Part shown: piece after piece, positions 41,865 to 42,382 of the stretch
Numbering within the stretch: position 1 is the first letter of the stretch
Layout: each line of letters begins with the position of its first letter
Source of the DNA: Pseudomonadota bacterium
GTDB taxonomy: Bacteria; Myxococcota_A; Polyangia; Fen-1088
Length of the DNA: 42,382 nt
Assembly: GCA_017881245.1 (NCBI GenBank)
Contig: JADGRC010000378.1
Location: forward strand, 1-42,382
Reading direction: 5' to 3'
Notes under the pieces: model-generated
The model's database searches: none
What the model was told of the DNA's origin: nothing
The model's input: only the letters and a program-made list of their open reading frames with translations
Program-made: the position numbers and the translations under genes

Positions 41865-42382
41865 ATGAGCATGGACAAGAAAAAACGCGCCAGTGCTTCG
41901 AACGCCGCCCTTTATCTGGTGGTGGTCATCGGCATCGTGGTCGCCCTGAACCTGATCGGAACCCGCGTCTTTGGGCGCCTGGATCTGACGGAGACCAAGG
42001 TTTACACCCTGTCTCCCGCATCGAAGGACATCGTGCGCAACCTGCCCGATTTTCTTTCAATCAAGTTGTATGTATCCGAGGGGCTGCCCCCCGAAATGAA
42101 ATCGACATCTCGTTACGTGCGCGATCTCCTGGACGAGTACCGAACGAATTCGAAGGGCAAGCTGCGCTTCGAGGCCCTCGATCCCGGCAAGGACAAGAAG
42201 CTGGAGGACGAGGCCTCGACCTGCGGCGTGCGCAAACTGCAGGTCCAGAAGCTGGAGGACACCAAATTCGAGGTCGGCTCCTACTTCCTGGGCATGTGCT
42301 TGTCGTACAACGGCAAGGACGAGGCCGTCGGCGAGATTGTCGGCGCCGAGGGACTGGAGTATCAGGTCTCGTCGTTGATCAA
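41865..42382 (+). CDS. GldG-like ABC auxiliary protein (3' partial)
   Basis: The 172 codons in the window encode a transmembrane anchor (about residues 15-33: A-L-Y-L-V-V-V-I-G-I-V-V-A-L-N-L-I-G) and then the GldG start: R-L-D-L-T-E-T-K-V-Y-T-L-S-P-A-S. It continues off the window edge. The family is a periplasmic component of Gld-type ABC systems and always follows the permease. The gene begins 2 nt after it. Confidence 0.88.
   Translation, partial: MSMDKKKRASASNAALYLVVVIGIVVALNLIGTRVFGRLDLTETKVYTLSPASKDIVRNLPDFLSIKLYVSEGLPPEMKSTSRYVRDLLDEYRTNSKGKLRFEALDPGKDKKLEDEASTCGVRKLQVQKLEDTKFEVGSYFLGMCLSYNGKDEAVGEIVGAEGLEYQVSSLI

Noticed and set aside
1-42382. CRISPR arrays, tRNA or rRNA genes, prophage or full insertion sequences
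   Set aside because: Both strands were read for spaced repeats, tRNA-like cloverleaf ends and transposase or integrase motifs; none was seen apart from the short MITE-like element.

Overview
The window looks like chromosomal DNA of a GC-rich Gram-negative bacterium of the Myxococcota / former Deltaproteobacteria type. The evidence is indirect: two Hanks-type Ser/Thr kinases (one fused to an HDOD domain), HDOD signalling proteins, a lipoprotein built from myxobacterial-type cysteine-rich repeats, an AT-hook/zinc small basic protein, a candidate sigma-54 promoter, a Gld-like ABC system, and an Mla/Mce lipid-transport operon that implies an outer membrane. No rRNA, tRNA, CRISPR array or prophage was seen.

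Layout. 1-220 is the 5' end of a minus-strand zinc-ribbon Ser/Thr kinase gene, divergent from an HrpB-type helicase (291-2939). An antitoxin/PIN-toxin pair, an SDR oxidoreductase, a Xaa-Pro aminopeptidase and a DUF2934 protein follow to 6398. From 12788 down to 6516 (minus strand) runs a type II fatty-acid operon, yceD-rpmF-plsX-fabH-fabD-fabG-acpP-fabF, with a near-consensus sigma-70 promoter. From 19212 down to 12953 (minus strand) lie a Crp/Fnr regulator, alanine racemase, MlaE-, MlaF- and MlaD-like proteins and a lipoprotein, mostly with overlapping starts and stops. A 166-bp MITE-like element sits inside the lipoprotein signal-peptide region. At 19548-25933 are an AT-hook protein, a half-size GDT1 transporter, an HDOD-sthA pair, a divergent kinase-HDOD fusion and an aldo/keto reductase. 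From 25987 come a succinate-semialdehyde-type dehydrogenase, an M1 aminopeptidase and two low-complexity envelope proteins. A structured intergenic region then leads to a tiny secreted Lys/Ala-rich protein with its own sigma-54-like promoter and terminator. The right end holds a response regulator and a sensorless histidine kinase (convergent), an M19 dipeptidase, a methyltransferase, a second response regulator, the cysteine-rich repeat lipoprotein, and an ABC operon (ATPase, permease, GldG-like protein) that runs off the edge.

How the genes work together. The fatty-acid operon makes acyl-ACP and acyl-phosphate for phospholipids. The adjacent operon combines peptidoglycan precursor supply (Alr) with phospholipid trafficking (Mla) behind a Crp-family regulator, so about 13 kb is largely envelope biogenesis.

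The points most worth checking are: (i) the MITE-like insertion, which adds exactly 54 codons to a lipoprotein leader and whose computed empty site restores a good signal peptide; (ii) a recurring -10-like hexamer 5-10 nt upstream of start codons without a clear Shine-Dalgarno sequence, suggesting frequent leaderless mRNAs; (iii) an 8-bp palindrome over the predicted -10 of the toxin-antitoxin operon; (iv) the kinase-HDOD / HDOD divergent pair; (v) the sigma-54-like unit encoding the 58-residue secreted protein; and (vi) a secreted protein with three W-x-D-P-F and three V-D-x-L-L motifs.
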